From the NCBI RefSeq assembly GCF_035582795.1, contig NC_134365.1:221481887-221545886 (forward strand): a stretch of 64,000 nucleotides of DNA. Direction: 5' to 3'. Below the pieces are notes generated by a model. It was not told the DNA's origin, ran no database searches, and saw only the letters and a list, made by a program, of their open reading frames with translations. The DNA comes from Mycteria americana (lineage: Eukaryota; Chordata; Aves; Ciconiiformes; Ciconiidae). The translations under genes were made by a program, and so were the position numbers. Shown piece after piece: positions 50,250 to 61,941 of the stretch (position 1 is its first letter; every line of letters begins with the position of its first letter).

Positions 50250-53200
50250 GTCAGTGATGTTGTGGACATCTCCCTGCTATCACTTTACAGTAATTAGATA
50301 AAAGAAATAGATGAAACTGAACACTTAACCTCTGTGGTGAAGGTTACATGAGAGAGAACCCAAGATGCACTTAAGTTAAAGCCGTTGTTTTGCCGCTATT
50401 GTTAAATCTTAAAATTTGTCCTCCATCTTATTATACCCTTACAGCTTGATGCCATAGGAGCGCCCAGAGTGGTTTTGTATGTGTTGCATCTAGACGGCTT
50501 TAAAGAGCACCAAGGTTTCTGTGTCTGTGCGGGTATTGGGTATTTCATGCTGACAGAAGCTTTGCACTATAACCGTGGATAAGTATTTTGCTGTATATGA
50601 ATGTACATGTACTGCAGAAGGTCTGTGTTGCACAAATTCTTATTTGCCGCCGGTATTTATTTATTTTTTATTTTAAGAGAAGATATTTCCAAATTGTTCT
50701 GCAGTTGAGTGAAATGTATCTAATGCCAAAAAACTTTTTTTTCTTGATTGTACATTTGACTGATGTGGTGGGGAAAATGGGTGAAAGCTTTTACACTTAG
50801 AGTATACTCATGTTATTGTACAGCGCTGGGTAGGTCTCAGAAGGTGCGAAGGCATTTCTGACTGCTGCTTTGGCTTCGGTTTTCACGAAAAGGTGCAGAT
50901 CTGGATCCCAACTGCACTGAATTTGAAGGAAGTCTTGCCGTTTGTTCCACTGACAGCAGATTAAAGCCTTAGGCATTTTGGATTTTGTTTTTAAATAGCC
51001 TACCAGTAGTTCAGAAGAGAACAAGTGACTTGGAACATAATTTTGAACAAAGGTAAACACTGTAAAAAGCGTAGTGTGTGTGATGAGGCCAGCCGTGTGT
51101 ATATTGTAGCAGTTAGCGTTAGGAGTTATGTCTTGTGAGTTACGTTTGTGCTCTTACAAAGAGCACAAATCTGCAATTTCCCAGAGATCTGCTTTATATC
51201 AGTAGGCAAGTGTTATAAATGCAGTATGGAAGAAAATCGTGATTACGTTTTCAAATCGGCATTCTTAGAAGTTGGTAACTGTTCATAGTCTAAATATCTT
51301 CGATAAAAAAACAAATACAGGGAGTTAACTACCTGGGATTCTTCTTGTCAATAGATTTGAGCAGTAAGTTATAGACGTAGTAGTGCTTATGGAATGACAG
51401 CAACAGGCACAATGTGTTGAATGTATCTTAAGGGTATAATAACTATTGCTGTTTTTAAACTGCTGCTACCGTTGTTTTCCTACTGTATTTGAACTGTTTG
51501 ATATATTTATACTGTTCCATTTGTGGAACTCCTCCTTTATCTCCTCCCTCTGATCTTGCTTCCCTTACTTCTGTTACTGTGAAGGACTGTAATTCTCTTA
51601 CTTCATCGCCCTGTAACTTTGTTATACATTGTGTTAGAGTTTGTTGGGCTTGTGCGCAGCCTTCTTTCAGTTGTCAGCTGTTCTTTACTGCTTTTCAGAT
51701 AAGAACAAAAGCTTTTCAAGCTTGAGTAGGAAGCAGATAATAGATCAAAGTATGTTGTGGATGTTTACTAGGCGCTTCCAGTTAAAATATGCCTTTTCAA
51801 AGGCTGGTCTACAGCAAGTCATTGGTTTAAACTGTAACCATACAGCCAATGATTTGGTTTTAGCATTTGATAAAATTAGGAGGGCTTGGTTTTGTCTTTT
51901 TTCCCTTTTTGATGTGATAGGCTTCATCTCTGTCTCACTCAGATACATGGTAAAGTTGTGTTTCCGTGGGCCTAGGATAGGACCTTTGTAAGTACAGGGG
52001 ACTTGCCAGGCAAGGTTAAATGTCTACGATACAGAGCTTGTAGCAGAATTTTTTTATTCTAGTTGTGATACAGCATCCAGTCTGTGGTTTAAATAGCTTC
52101 AAGTGCTATTCATGTCTCTCCTCCTGCAACTCTAAAGGACGCTTCCTGCCATGGCGCGAGTGAATCATCAACTCCTGCGTGGAAGAGCAGGAGGGAGCGT
52201 GTTTAACACAGGAGAGTTCGACTGGAAGCTCCAAGCACAGCTCTAGCCATAGCCCAAAGTAGCATAGCCCCTGCTTTGTGTTTGCCCTTGGCACGGTGTC
52301 CTGTTTGGATGGTGAGCCAGTTCTGCTTCACCTGCCCTTCCCGCAGCCGGGGCCCCAGCAGGATGAACTCGAGGGAACCAGGTTTCCCTTGGGCTGCGGG
52401 AGAACTGGGACCTGATTAGGTCTCTTAATGTCCTTAACTTTAAATACCCAGCTTTTCCTTCTAAGGAAGGGAAATGCTTATTTGTGTCATCCACAGAGTA
52501 AATTAAGAATTAAATTTCTGTGTGTTTGTTTCAGACGCTGAGGTGACACACTGCCTGGGGCTCTTACTTGCCTTGGGCAGTTCTCGACTGCTCTCAAGCT
52601 GTTGCTGTATCTTTACTTGAAGGATACCTGCATGTTGAAATTTCTGGCGTTATTCCCTGATTCAGCGGTACTCAGGTAGCACTTTGTGTCCGCTCTCTGT
52701 CTGGCTCCTGAAGTATTAGGGATTTCAGCTCCTGTTTTATTAAAGGGAGTGTGTTTTATGTGAAGCTATCGGAGTACTGAGGGAGAAGCCACCAGGTGGA
52801 ACGATGGCTTCTGTCATTTGGGGCAAGGTGGAACATGTGGTCTGCTCTAGGAAGCACTTCCAAAAGCTTTAGAAAGCACTTGGATGTTCTCTTTAATTTT
52901 AAGACTATTATTGTCATCACTTCATTTTGTCTTTCCCCTCCTTTTTGGCCTCTTCTCTCCCCAAGTAAGATGGTGATGCCTAGATGATCAGAGTCCATCC
53001 TGATAGCAAATTCCTGGTGCACAGCACATTTTCCATCCTCCCTCGCCCTTTGCGTGCTCAATCACCTTGTATAAAGCTACTCTTGAAGTATCTGAAGTTG
53101 GGTTGTTCTCCTTGTCTGGAAATCCTGGGGAGTTCTGGATCTGTACTCTTGTTTACCCAGTGTCTGTTCTTCTGTAAAACTAGGGCATATTACAAATACA

Positions 53201-53277
53201 GAGTGAGAATTTGCACTTTTCGGAAGTATTTCTGTGTGTATTGCTATGTGGATTTAGCTGAATGAAGTGTTATAAGT

Positions 53278-53283
53278 AATAAA
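53278..53283 (+). terminator. PGM2L1: Distal polyadenylation signal of PGM2L1
   Basis: AATAAA at the boundary between AT-rich and GC-rich DNA, followed within 40 nt by the T-rich stretch ATGTTTCTTCGGTCTTCTTT. This is the most plausible end of the long transcript. Confidence 0.6.
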
Positions 53284-54703
53284 ATATTCTCTTCGTAGTA
53301 GCAATCCTTCATGTTTCTTCGGTCTTCTTTAGCCAAATGCTATTGCCCCAAAAACGGAGCTGGTGGATAACTGTTCCTGACTTGGCGCAGGAGGAATATC
53401 CACTGTGTGCCACTCGGATACCTAAAGCCCCAGGAACAACAGCGTTTCCTGAAGCTGTTCAGAGGCTCATCCTTCTGATGACACTAAATGACATCTGTCA
53501 CGTCAAACTGTGACGCTGTCTCCAAGGGGCTCAGCACTGAAGTTGTCCCAGGGCAGAGCACCAAGGACTGTCAGGCTAGTTGTGACCTGAAGTCACCACT
53601 GATGCCACCACGGAGCAGATGGGAAGAGAGCCAAGGTCAGGGCACCAAGCTGGGGAGCGACCTGCTGCTGCGCAAGCCAGAGAGGGGAATGAGAGGAGAG
53701 AGCGACTGCCCGAAAGGGGAGGGTGGGTCTGATGGGTGACGCGTCCATAAATAATTCTTTCTCCTTTTAAGCCAGGCAGGAATCGGAGGAAGGAAGTGCC
53801 CCATGTCTACAGCTCCCCTCTCAAGGGACACTTCCCCGCCATGCTTGACATCTTTTAGCTAGGGTGACACGGACTTTGTCTTCATGAAGGTGGGAGAGAA
53901 AGCAGACGGGTAATATGATGTAAAGGGGACCGTGCTCCGGGAAAGGTGCACGTTCATCGCAGGTATACTCTTAAGCAGGTTTAGGTGGATGTTTGGGGCC
54001 ATAAGGCAGGCGGGCACGAGCCAGAACGAGGAGAGGCTGGTGTCTTGAGGGTGAAGATGCTTCAGGAAAAGCAACAGCCTAGAAGGGAGCAGGTGAGGGG
54101 AGCGAGAGGGTCTGTCTGTGAGCCCGGGGTGGGGAAAAGGGGACTGGGGGAGAGGAGGAGCGGCCGCCGTTGCAGGCGAGCTGGGGTGAGAGACCCTGCG
54201 GGTCTGACCCAGGGGTGGCACTTGCCCAAAAGAAAAGTGTCAGCTCCATGTAGAGAGTCCCACCAGCAAAGTTGGTGGGGGAGAGGGACCGTCCTCTTGC
54301 TGGTCCCTCTGTCCTCAGGAGATCACCCTCTGCTCAGGATTTTATGGGGTTCTTATGCTCCCTGTTAAACTCCGAGTTGATTTCACCCCAGCTCCGCTTT
54401 AATATTTTAAAGGCTGCTTTAAAGCATGGTCAAAGTTGATGTAAGACAGTTCCTGGGGGGACAGCAGCGTGTCCAGGGAGGGTTCCTGCATCCCTTCAGT
54501 GATGGCTGCAAGCTTCATCCCAGGGGAGTCTGCATGTGAATTGTTCTTTTTTTTTTCTTTTTTCTTTAGCTCTGAATTATTCCCTGTGCTGTGCTGACAG
54601 CGCAAGGGATGGTGCTTTCCAGGGAGAGACTTAACCATACCCCTGAAGCCTTCAGACTGGTTGTTAAATGAGAAAACGGCAGAAGGACGTGGAGATGGAG
54701 GGG

Positions 54704-54709
54704 TTTATT
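54704..54709 (-). terminator. Minus-strand AATAAA overlapping an ORF stop
   Basis: TTTATT on the plus strand reads AATAAA on the minus strand. Its TAA is also the stop codon of an 84-codon minus-strand frame (54705-54959). It may be a polyadenylation signal for an unknown minus-strand transcript or for a very long TPBGL transcript. Confidence 0.3.
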
Positions 54710-55998
54710 TGGGCTGGGGGTGAGGAACAGTGGGATCGCCCACGGACACAGCAGGGTAGGGACCCGGAGGGACAGGACCTGATGGCTGAGCCTCTGTGGG
54801 CTCCACCGTAGTCTGTAATTGCAGGAACCGGCGCTGGATGTCACCACAAGCCCGTGCAGAGGGACAGAGCCCCAGCTGGCCTCCTGCACCCCTCCTCAAG
54901 GTGCGGGGACCCCCGGGGTTCGGGGCTGGGGTGCAGAGCAGCGGGGCGTGCTTCAGCAAGGGAGAGGAGAACCCCGGGGCCAGGCTCTGCTGCCCTTATC
55001 CCCGCTAAACGGGGACATCTCTTCCAGGAACAGCACGACGCAGCCTCCTCGGGGCACGTGTGAGTGGTTTGGGGGACCAGAGCATCGTGTGGAGGCTCTG
55101 GGGTCCATCCATGCTGCTGGCTGAGCACCGGCACCCAGGGACATCGGGCTGGGAGCAGCCGCGGTCGCTGGAGGCTGGTGAGTCCTGGCAGACAGCGGTG
55201 CCTGGCTTTGCATTCAGGTCTTGTCCATTTAAATGTTAATTTAGTTACTAAATTAATTACCAAGGTGCCAAGCCCAGCCCGCGTGGCCTGTCCCTTGGGC
55301 TCAGCTCTCCCTGGGCTTGTGAGCCGTCTCTGGAGCTTGTGTCTCGTGGTTTTGCCCTGCTGGTTGGACCCGTCTCACCACGGGAGGACACAGCTGGTGC
55401 CCTGGGTGCTGGTGTGGGGGCCGTGGGCCAGCATTCGTGTATCCCCCGTGGTCAGGGCAGCGAGAAGCGATGGGGGTTGCTTCCCCCCATCACATTATGG
55501 GGGGAAAGCTAACGAGTGATTTCTATGTGCATGCAGCAACCTACGGAGCGCACTAGAGCACCTGAAGTCCCTTCAAAGGGCTTGGGGTTGGAGCAGGGCT
55601 CACAGCCCCCAAAACTCAGTCCCTGGGGTCCGGGGGGGCCCCTCAACTGTGCTGCTCCCTGAAAGGGAAACTGAGGCACAGAGCAAGAGAGCAACACCAC
55701 CCCCAAGCCCAGTGGTACAGCCAAATTCAGCTCATGTCCCCCGAGCAGCAGCTCTGGTCCATGAGTGATGGACCTTGCTTGTGGGTCACCAACCAGTGGG
55801 ATACAGGGTCTGAGCTCCCGGGGTGCTCATGGTCCCCAGCTCCTCTCCTCTCCCAAGCCTGAGCTTGGGAGCCTGCCAGATGGCTGCAAGCGGTGTATGG
55901 AAACCCACCTCTGAGGCTGTCAGTGTGGGCCATCCCAAGGCGAAGGACTGCCCTTCTTTTCCAGACATCTGTCCCAGGGGGAGGGAAAGGGGCTGATC

Positions 55999-56095
55999 CT
56001 GCCCATGCAGAGCAGCATCTCCATGGGTTGGAGGCTCAGAGGTCCCCCCTGCCCATGCAGAGGAGCATCTTCCTGAGTTGAGGGTGCAGGTTCTC
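55999..56095. repeat. Two-copy 50-bp tandem duplication
   Basis: CTGCCCATGCAGAG followed by AGCATCT recurs 50 bp later with a few changes. A short local duplication without evident function. Confidence 0.65.
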
Positions 56096-57086
56096 CACTT
56101 TGTGTATTACAAAGATGATTTTGACTCCTCTTTGTGAAGAACATGGAAAGCTCCCCCAAAAGGGCATCACGGAAAGGTCCTTCTCTTCTCAGCGGCTTCA
56201 TTTGAAGCAGGAAGGTTTGTGCAAATTGTACCATGATGGGGAGGGAAAGGAGCTGTGAGCAGCTGTAACGTGGCAGCGTTACCGAGGCCTGGGCCAAGGG
56301 CTGGGGCCGGTCACACCGGTGTAAAACCGCAGGAAGGGGAAGGACCGGAGGGAGGGAACTGGTTTTGTCTCTATCAGAGCTGAGCATGTGTCCTCTGAGG
56401 CTGAGGAGCCTGAACAATTAGAAGTGATGAAGATCATCTAAAAATAGGTATTTGTAAATGTCAGGCTGGCGAGTGCTTGGGAAACGTGCTGGGAGGATGG
56501 AGCGGCTCCGCGGGGTTATCTGTGCCCGTGCATCCTTATGCAGGATGAGGGACCGATACTGATCTGCCTTGGGTTGGTTCTGCTCACCCTGGCTCTCTGA
56601 GAGACCCCCAAACCCTCAGAAACCGGCCGACATGGATCATCCTCGACATCCGTGGCCAGAGGCATTTTCTGTGCTGTTTCATCCCAATGGCAGCTGCAGA
56701 AGATCCCAGCTCTGCTTTGGATGGGAGGTGGGGCGGGGAGAGATGGGCTTTGGGGCTGACCCCACTCCCTCAAAGTACATTATTTCTCAGTGGCTTCTAA
56801 TAGGGGAAAACTTCAGCGAAGACCCCCCCCCACCCCACCCCACCCGCAGTGAGCACCGTGGGATGATCCCAGCCCCACGCCTTGGGTGATGCGCTGCCAA
56901 AACCACCTCAAAGCTGCTCTGGTCCCCACTCTCCAAGCAAACGATGGGAGCCTGGTGGCATGGGGACACCGGCCAGACACATTATCCCCTCCATCGCCTC
57001 CACCCCTGCCAGCTTCTCCCCTGTCCCCAGAATCCCACCTGTCCCCAGCATGCCCAAAACTTGCTTAAAACAGCTGGGAAAGCAGG

Positions 57087-57092
57087 TTTATT
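57087..57092 (-). terminator. Candidate TPBGL polyadenylation signal
   Basis: TTTATT on the plus strand is AATAAA on the minus strand, the nearest canonical signal I found downstream of the TPBGL stop, about 4.85 kb away. A closer variant, ATTAAA, lies at about 57646-57651. Assignment to TPBGL is inference. Confidence 0.3.
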
Positions 57093-60000
57093 TTGAAAAA
57101 TAATCCCGATTGGGGCAGATTAGTGGAAACGCGTCCTTCCCCATCTGCCCGGGCGCTGCCATGCCAGCTCCCTGCGGCGCTGCCGGGGGCCAGGCTCGGG
57201 TGAAAATCCATGCCAGCGTGAAAAACCAGCCCCAGGAGGGACGAGGTGGCCCCGCTCCGGGGACCTGTGTGGCAAGGGAGGGCGTGAGGCCGTGGGGCTG
57301 CAGCCTCTGGGGGTGCCCTGGGGTGCGGGGGGAGCTGCTGGGGTTCAGACCCCTGTGACCCCCCGAAGGATCCCGTGGGGAGCTGCTCCCTCAGCCCAGC
57401 TCCCATCGATCCCAGGTGCCCTGGAGGGCTTTGATCTGCCACCCTGTGCCCTGGCTGCGTCCCCCCAGCTCCTCTCCCTCGGGACGGGTCCCCAGCCCTG
57501 CGGCGCTGCCACCTCCAGCCCCCTCCCTGCCGCTCATCGCTGCGCTGAGCGGGTCAGTGCTCAGCTGCACCGGGAGACCCCGTCCTCCGGCATTATCCCA
57601 ACACAGCTAATGAAAAGCACTGACAGATAAATAGGTGGGGTCCTATTTAATCCCAATTTCTTTGGGAAGGTGCAGGGGTCACCTCTGAGCCGGAGGAAGG
57701 ACAAACAGAGTGGGGACCATCCCAGGCTTGGAGGTCCCAAAGCTGCTCAGGGTTTTGAGTGAACCCTGCTGAGGTCTGAAATCCATTTCTGTGTTTTTTC
57801 TGCCCAAACCCTTCCCTGCTATCAGGAACTTGGCCCTGCTTTTTGCCTCAGTTTCCCCAATGCGTGAAGGTAACAGCTCCCACTTGCTCTTCCTAAAGGA
57901 ATAAGTGAAAAGCAGAAGTTCCCCCCCCCCCCCCCGTAGGTTTGGGTCAATCCCTGTTAACAGAGGAGGAAGGAGCCTGGTGTGAAGCTTCTCAGGGGTG
58001 AAGCTGCTGGGGGAGAATTAATTGTTATTAATTCTGTGTATTTTTGGAAGGGGGAGGCAGCCGGTGGCTGATTTTCTTCCCTGCCCGAGCGCTGGGGCAT
58101 CGCAGCCCTGTGCTCAGCGGGGATGAGGACGATGCTCCAGCACAGTTATTTCCACTTGATAAATCAGGCAGCAATCGCCCTGCCCGTATTTTTGTCCTCT
58201 TCTGTGCTAAATGAGACCGTGCTCGGTGTCTCTCCTACAGCTCTGGGCGCCGAGGAGCAACTTCCACCACACTTGAGCAAAAATGCTTCTCAAAACGCAC
58301 CCAGGATGCCCTGGTCCAGCGACACGAGCACCTAAACCCCCCAAGGGTGCGTGCAGGAGGAGGATGGACGCAGGCAGGGCAGGCAGGGTTGCCTGGCCCA
58401 ACTCCGGCTGCACCCACATCCACCTCCTCGGCTAAATCTCACTGTTTGCCTCTTGGCCGGATCGGCCCAAGAAACAGCTGAGCTCTTCGGAAAATAAGGA
58501 AGGAAAAGTAGATCTGAAAGACCATGATGGGTTGCAAAGCACTGGTGGCTTATAAGCATCTCATAAGCAGGGCATATAAACAGACATTTTTGGCTTTTCC
58601 CCTGTTTTTTGGTGACGAGCCACCACAGAGGGCTCTGAGCATCCTTCGCTTGATTCGTAGCACAGATGCTGTTTATATCCTGCATTTCATTTGGCTCGAG
58701 GAGCCGTCGGGGTAACTTTCTGCTCAGGCAGCAGCTTGCTGCCGAAGGCTTGGGTGCTGGGAGGTTTGCATCCCCCTCGCCAAGCCCTTCGCAGAAAGGG
58801 GCTGCGCGGAAACACGACGGCAGCCGGGTTTCTCTAAGCACGCAGCAGTCGTTGGGAACCCAAAAAGCGCATTTTGAGTTTCGGCTCGGTGACAACTCCC
58901 GGTCTTGTTAATCCAGAGGTTCCCTAATCCTGCTGGTGTGTCATGCGTGGGGTATGCGCTGTACAGAATAATATTAACGTTAACAAGCCACAAGAATTAC
59001 ACTCCTACAGCTGGTTATCTCCCCAACCACCCACCACTGACGCTCGCACGTCGCCTTTGCCAGGCCGACGGGGCTTTGCCTCCCCGGAGGGGGTCGGCGC
59101 ACGCACCCCGGGGTCTTGGTGCACCCGGCAAGGGTGGGGAGCATGATGCTCTGAACCTCCCGCTGCTCGGTGCCGAAAGGAGGAGTTTCCTCATCCCCGG
59201 GGACCAAAAGGCACCGCATCCCTCCCTTCGGCCTCGGGGAAAGCCAGAGCAACCCATTGCCCGTGCCGGCTGCCCGCTTTGCCAAAGGGCTTCGGGGCCG
59301 GGATGTGTTTGGTCACTTTTCTGTCTGCCCGGAGGTGATTTCCTTCCCGTTATCTATCGCCAGGCACCGGTGGCCGCTGCCAGGCAGATGCTGTGTTCCC
59401 CGGTCCAACAACCACCCATCTGCCCGCAAAGCCCTCCAGGTGCTGCTTCTCCTCACTGCAAGATGTTAAATCTCGCCAGGACTTCCCAGCGCCATCCCCA
59501 CGAACTGATGCTGCTCCAGTGGCATCTCAGCCTGGGACGACCCGCGATGCTCAGCAGCGTTCGCTCCCGGCACGGTGTGCTCTGCCAGAAGCGGCTGCCT
59601 CGTGAAATCCACCCCTTTTTGCCTTTCTCTTGCTCTGGGGCTGTGTTTTGGCTGCATGAGGATGGGAAACTGAAGGAGGAGGTGGGAAAGCAGATGAGGA
59701 TGAGGGGCAGGCTGAGATTTCTCCCCCATAAAGCTGCCTGGTAACTCATTGCATGGGGTGGTGAGGTGGGGCCGGAGGCCACAAGCTCCTAGCATGGGGA
59801 GAAAACCTCAGGAAAAAGTCCCCGAAATGCAACAGGTTTCTGCTAGAGCAACTCATCTCCGATAAGCTGAGCCGTGGGGGTCTCGGGGGCTTCCCCAGGA
59901 ACCAGGTCAGAGCCAGGACCCAGCTATGGTGGGGAACCACCTCCCTGCTCAGCAGGACCAGCCCAGAGCACCCAGGAAACCCATTTTGACTCCCAGTGCT

Positions 60001-60102
60001 GTATCCCGACCTGAATACAGCTCAGACACACGGCTCTGCGCACATCCCAGCCCCCTTTCCCTACCAGCTTGCCCACCTCGACCCTGGGCTTGCAAGGGGA
60101 GG

Positions 60103-60162
60103 AAATGTAAAGGGGTAAAATGCAATGGGGGAAAAAGCAAAGAGGTAAAATGCAAAGAACCC
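60103..60162. repeat. Short degenerate A/G-rich tandem repeat
   Basis: About three imperfect copies of a 17-20-bp unit resembling GGGGTAAAATGCAA. Low-complexity tandem repeat between the two genes. Confidence 0.6.
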
Positions 60163-61941
60163 TGCACCAGGTCGCATCCTTCCCAGGGCCTCCGGGCACG
60201 CGTGGGATGGAAATAATTGTGCTTTCCCCCAGCAGAGCTTTCCGCCTGCCAGCTGAGTACACACACATGCAGGCTCGGGGACCATAAATCCCAGAAAACT
60301 CTCATTTACAAACCCGATACACCAGGTACCTGCTGCTCCCCGGTTCAAGGACCCCAAAGCACCGGGCAGACACCGGCGCTCGTCCCAGCAGGGCTGCGGG
60401 GCAGTGAGGATGCAGCTCGCCTGTATCAGCCTCCCGGTATGGAGAAAGGCAAACACAGATGTATCAAAATTCAACACTTAAGTTTTCAGCCCGGCACCGA
60501 AATTCAGCATTTTAAGATGCCACATTGCAAAAGCTACAGCTTCATTTCGGGAAATGCTGCGAATCGCAGCCCTGCGCTGCCTCTCTCCGCATCTGTAGAT
60601 GCTCAGCACTGGTCTCATGAATTAGGTACCAAACCACCCGGGAGATAAAAACGGCTTTAGAAACCTATTACCTGGATAATTTTCCCAAGCCTCTGCCCCG
60701 CTACCAGGGAAGGATCAGGACTGGCAGAGCCTGAGCTCTGTGCATGAGCCGTGCAAAACCTCTCTGCATCCCTGGCCACCAAATCAGCCCAGGAAAAGAA
60801 GTTTCTAAGCACCAGCAAAACTACAGAGAAGCCCACAGCTACCTTCCTCCGGCAAACCAACCGCAATAACGTCGCCTCAGCCTGTTAAACCACGACAGGG
60901 ATATTTGGAAATCATTGCAAGAAGCTTTATAGAAAATAGACGATAGAGTGGATGCAGCTTTCAATATATTTGCTCTAGGATATAGTAACAGGCACGGTTC
61001 TAAAGCAAACACGGGCGGGTGAACTAGGTTGAGAGCTTTTGCTTCACTCGTTTTAAATTACAAAGTGCTGAGACAGCCTAGACTAGGATATATTTTAGAG
61101 TCAGAAAAGGGCTGCCCCCACGTGCCCTGGGGAACATGCACGCAGCTGGCGGAGGCGTTTCCTACACAGCTGCATCGGTTTGTGCCTGGAAAGAGCTGGA
61201 AATGTCATCGAACAAAACCAAATGGATAAACGGGCTCGGAAAAGCACATGGCTTCTCGGGGGGAGCGGCTGGACGGTGTGTTTTCCTCTGTGTTTGGAGC
61301 AAACAAAAAAAAAAAAAGAAAAAAAAAGAAATCAAGTTAAGTTTTGCATCTGTCAAATAGAAATCTAATAGGAAAGAGAGCTGTACATGGTCAAAGTCAA
61401 GTCCAGGCTCCAGGAACATCCAGGAGGACAGTTTCAGGTATTGCCCGCTGCTTCCCGGGATGTGCCAAGCAAACACTCACGTGCGCGCGGTGCCGAGCCC
61501 CGCCGGCAGCGTGGCATCCCGCAGTCCGCTGAAGAAACCTGCCGCTGGAGAGGAGGCACGAGAAGCAGCTCATAATCCTCCCGGGAGCACCAGGGCCGCG
61601 TGTGCCGGCATCCCGCGGGGCTGATCCGGATGCGGTTCCCCCTGCCCGCAGGTGCTGGGATGGGGGGGGAACGGATCCAGCCCGGTCCCCTGCCAGGAAT
61701 CAGCACTACGGGGTCGATTAGGGCACGGGCAGGGAGAGCCGGTCGGTCCGGAGCCCTCCGGGGAGGGTGCCCCCCACTCTGACGCACCCCAGCACCCATC
61801 CCAAGGCTGGCTCGTCCTCAGAAGCTGATTTTCAGTGGTGCCATGGCAAGGGGATGGGGATGGGGATGGGGCTGGGGCGAGGTGGATGCCGGGAGCGGAG
61901 GCGTCGAGGGGCGGCGTGGCGGGCAGACGCCGGGGATGCCG

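Larger units (their letters stand above)
48892..53300 (+). other. PGM2L1: Probable PGM2L1 3' UTR (about 4.4 kb)
   Basis: AT-rich non-coding sequence continues from the stop codon without a convincing new gene to an AATAAA at 53278-53283, after which composition turns GC-rich. Long 3' UTRs are usual for this gene in mammals, as I recall. Inside are a (GT)n run at about 48979-48992, an A14 run followed by a G-rich stretch near 49813-49840, and earlier AATAAA sites at 50106 and 50244. The true 3' end is not proven by sequence. Confidence 0.6.
53301..61941. other. GC-rich interval between PGM2L1 and TPBGL
   Basis: No recognisable protein family was found here. The interval separates two convergent genes and may include the TPBGL 3' UTR on its right side. 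It contains many chance-length open frames in GC-rich DNA; the longest is 279 codons on the plus strand at 58905-59744. C-runs occur at 56823-56845 and 57921-57937, an A-rich stretch at 61303-61330, and two minus-strand AATAAA sites (54704, 57087). P4HA3, the mammalian neighbour past the 3' end of PGM2L1, was looked for and not seen. Confidence 0.55.
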
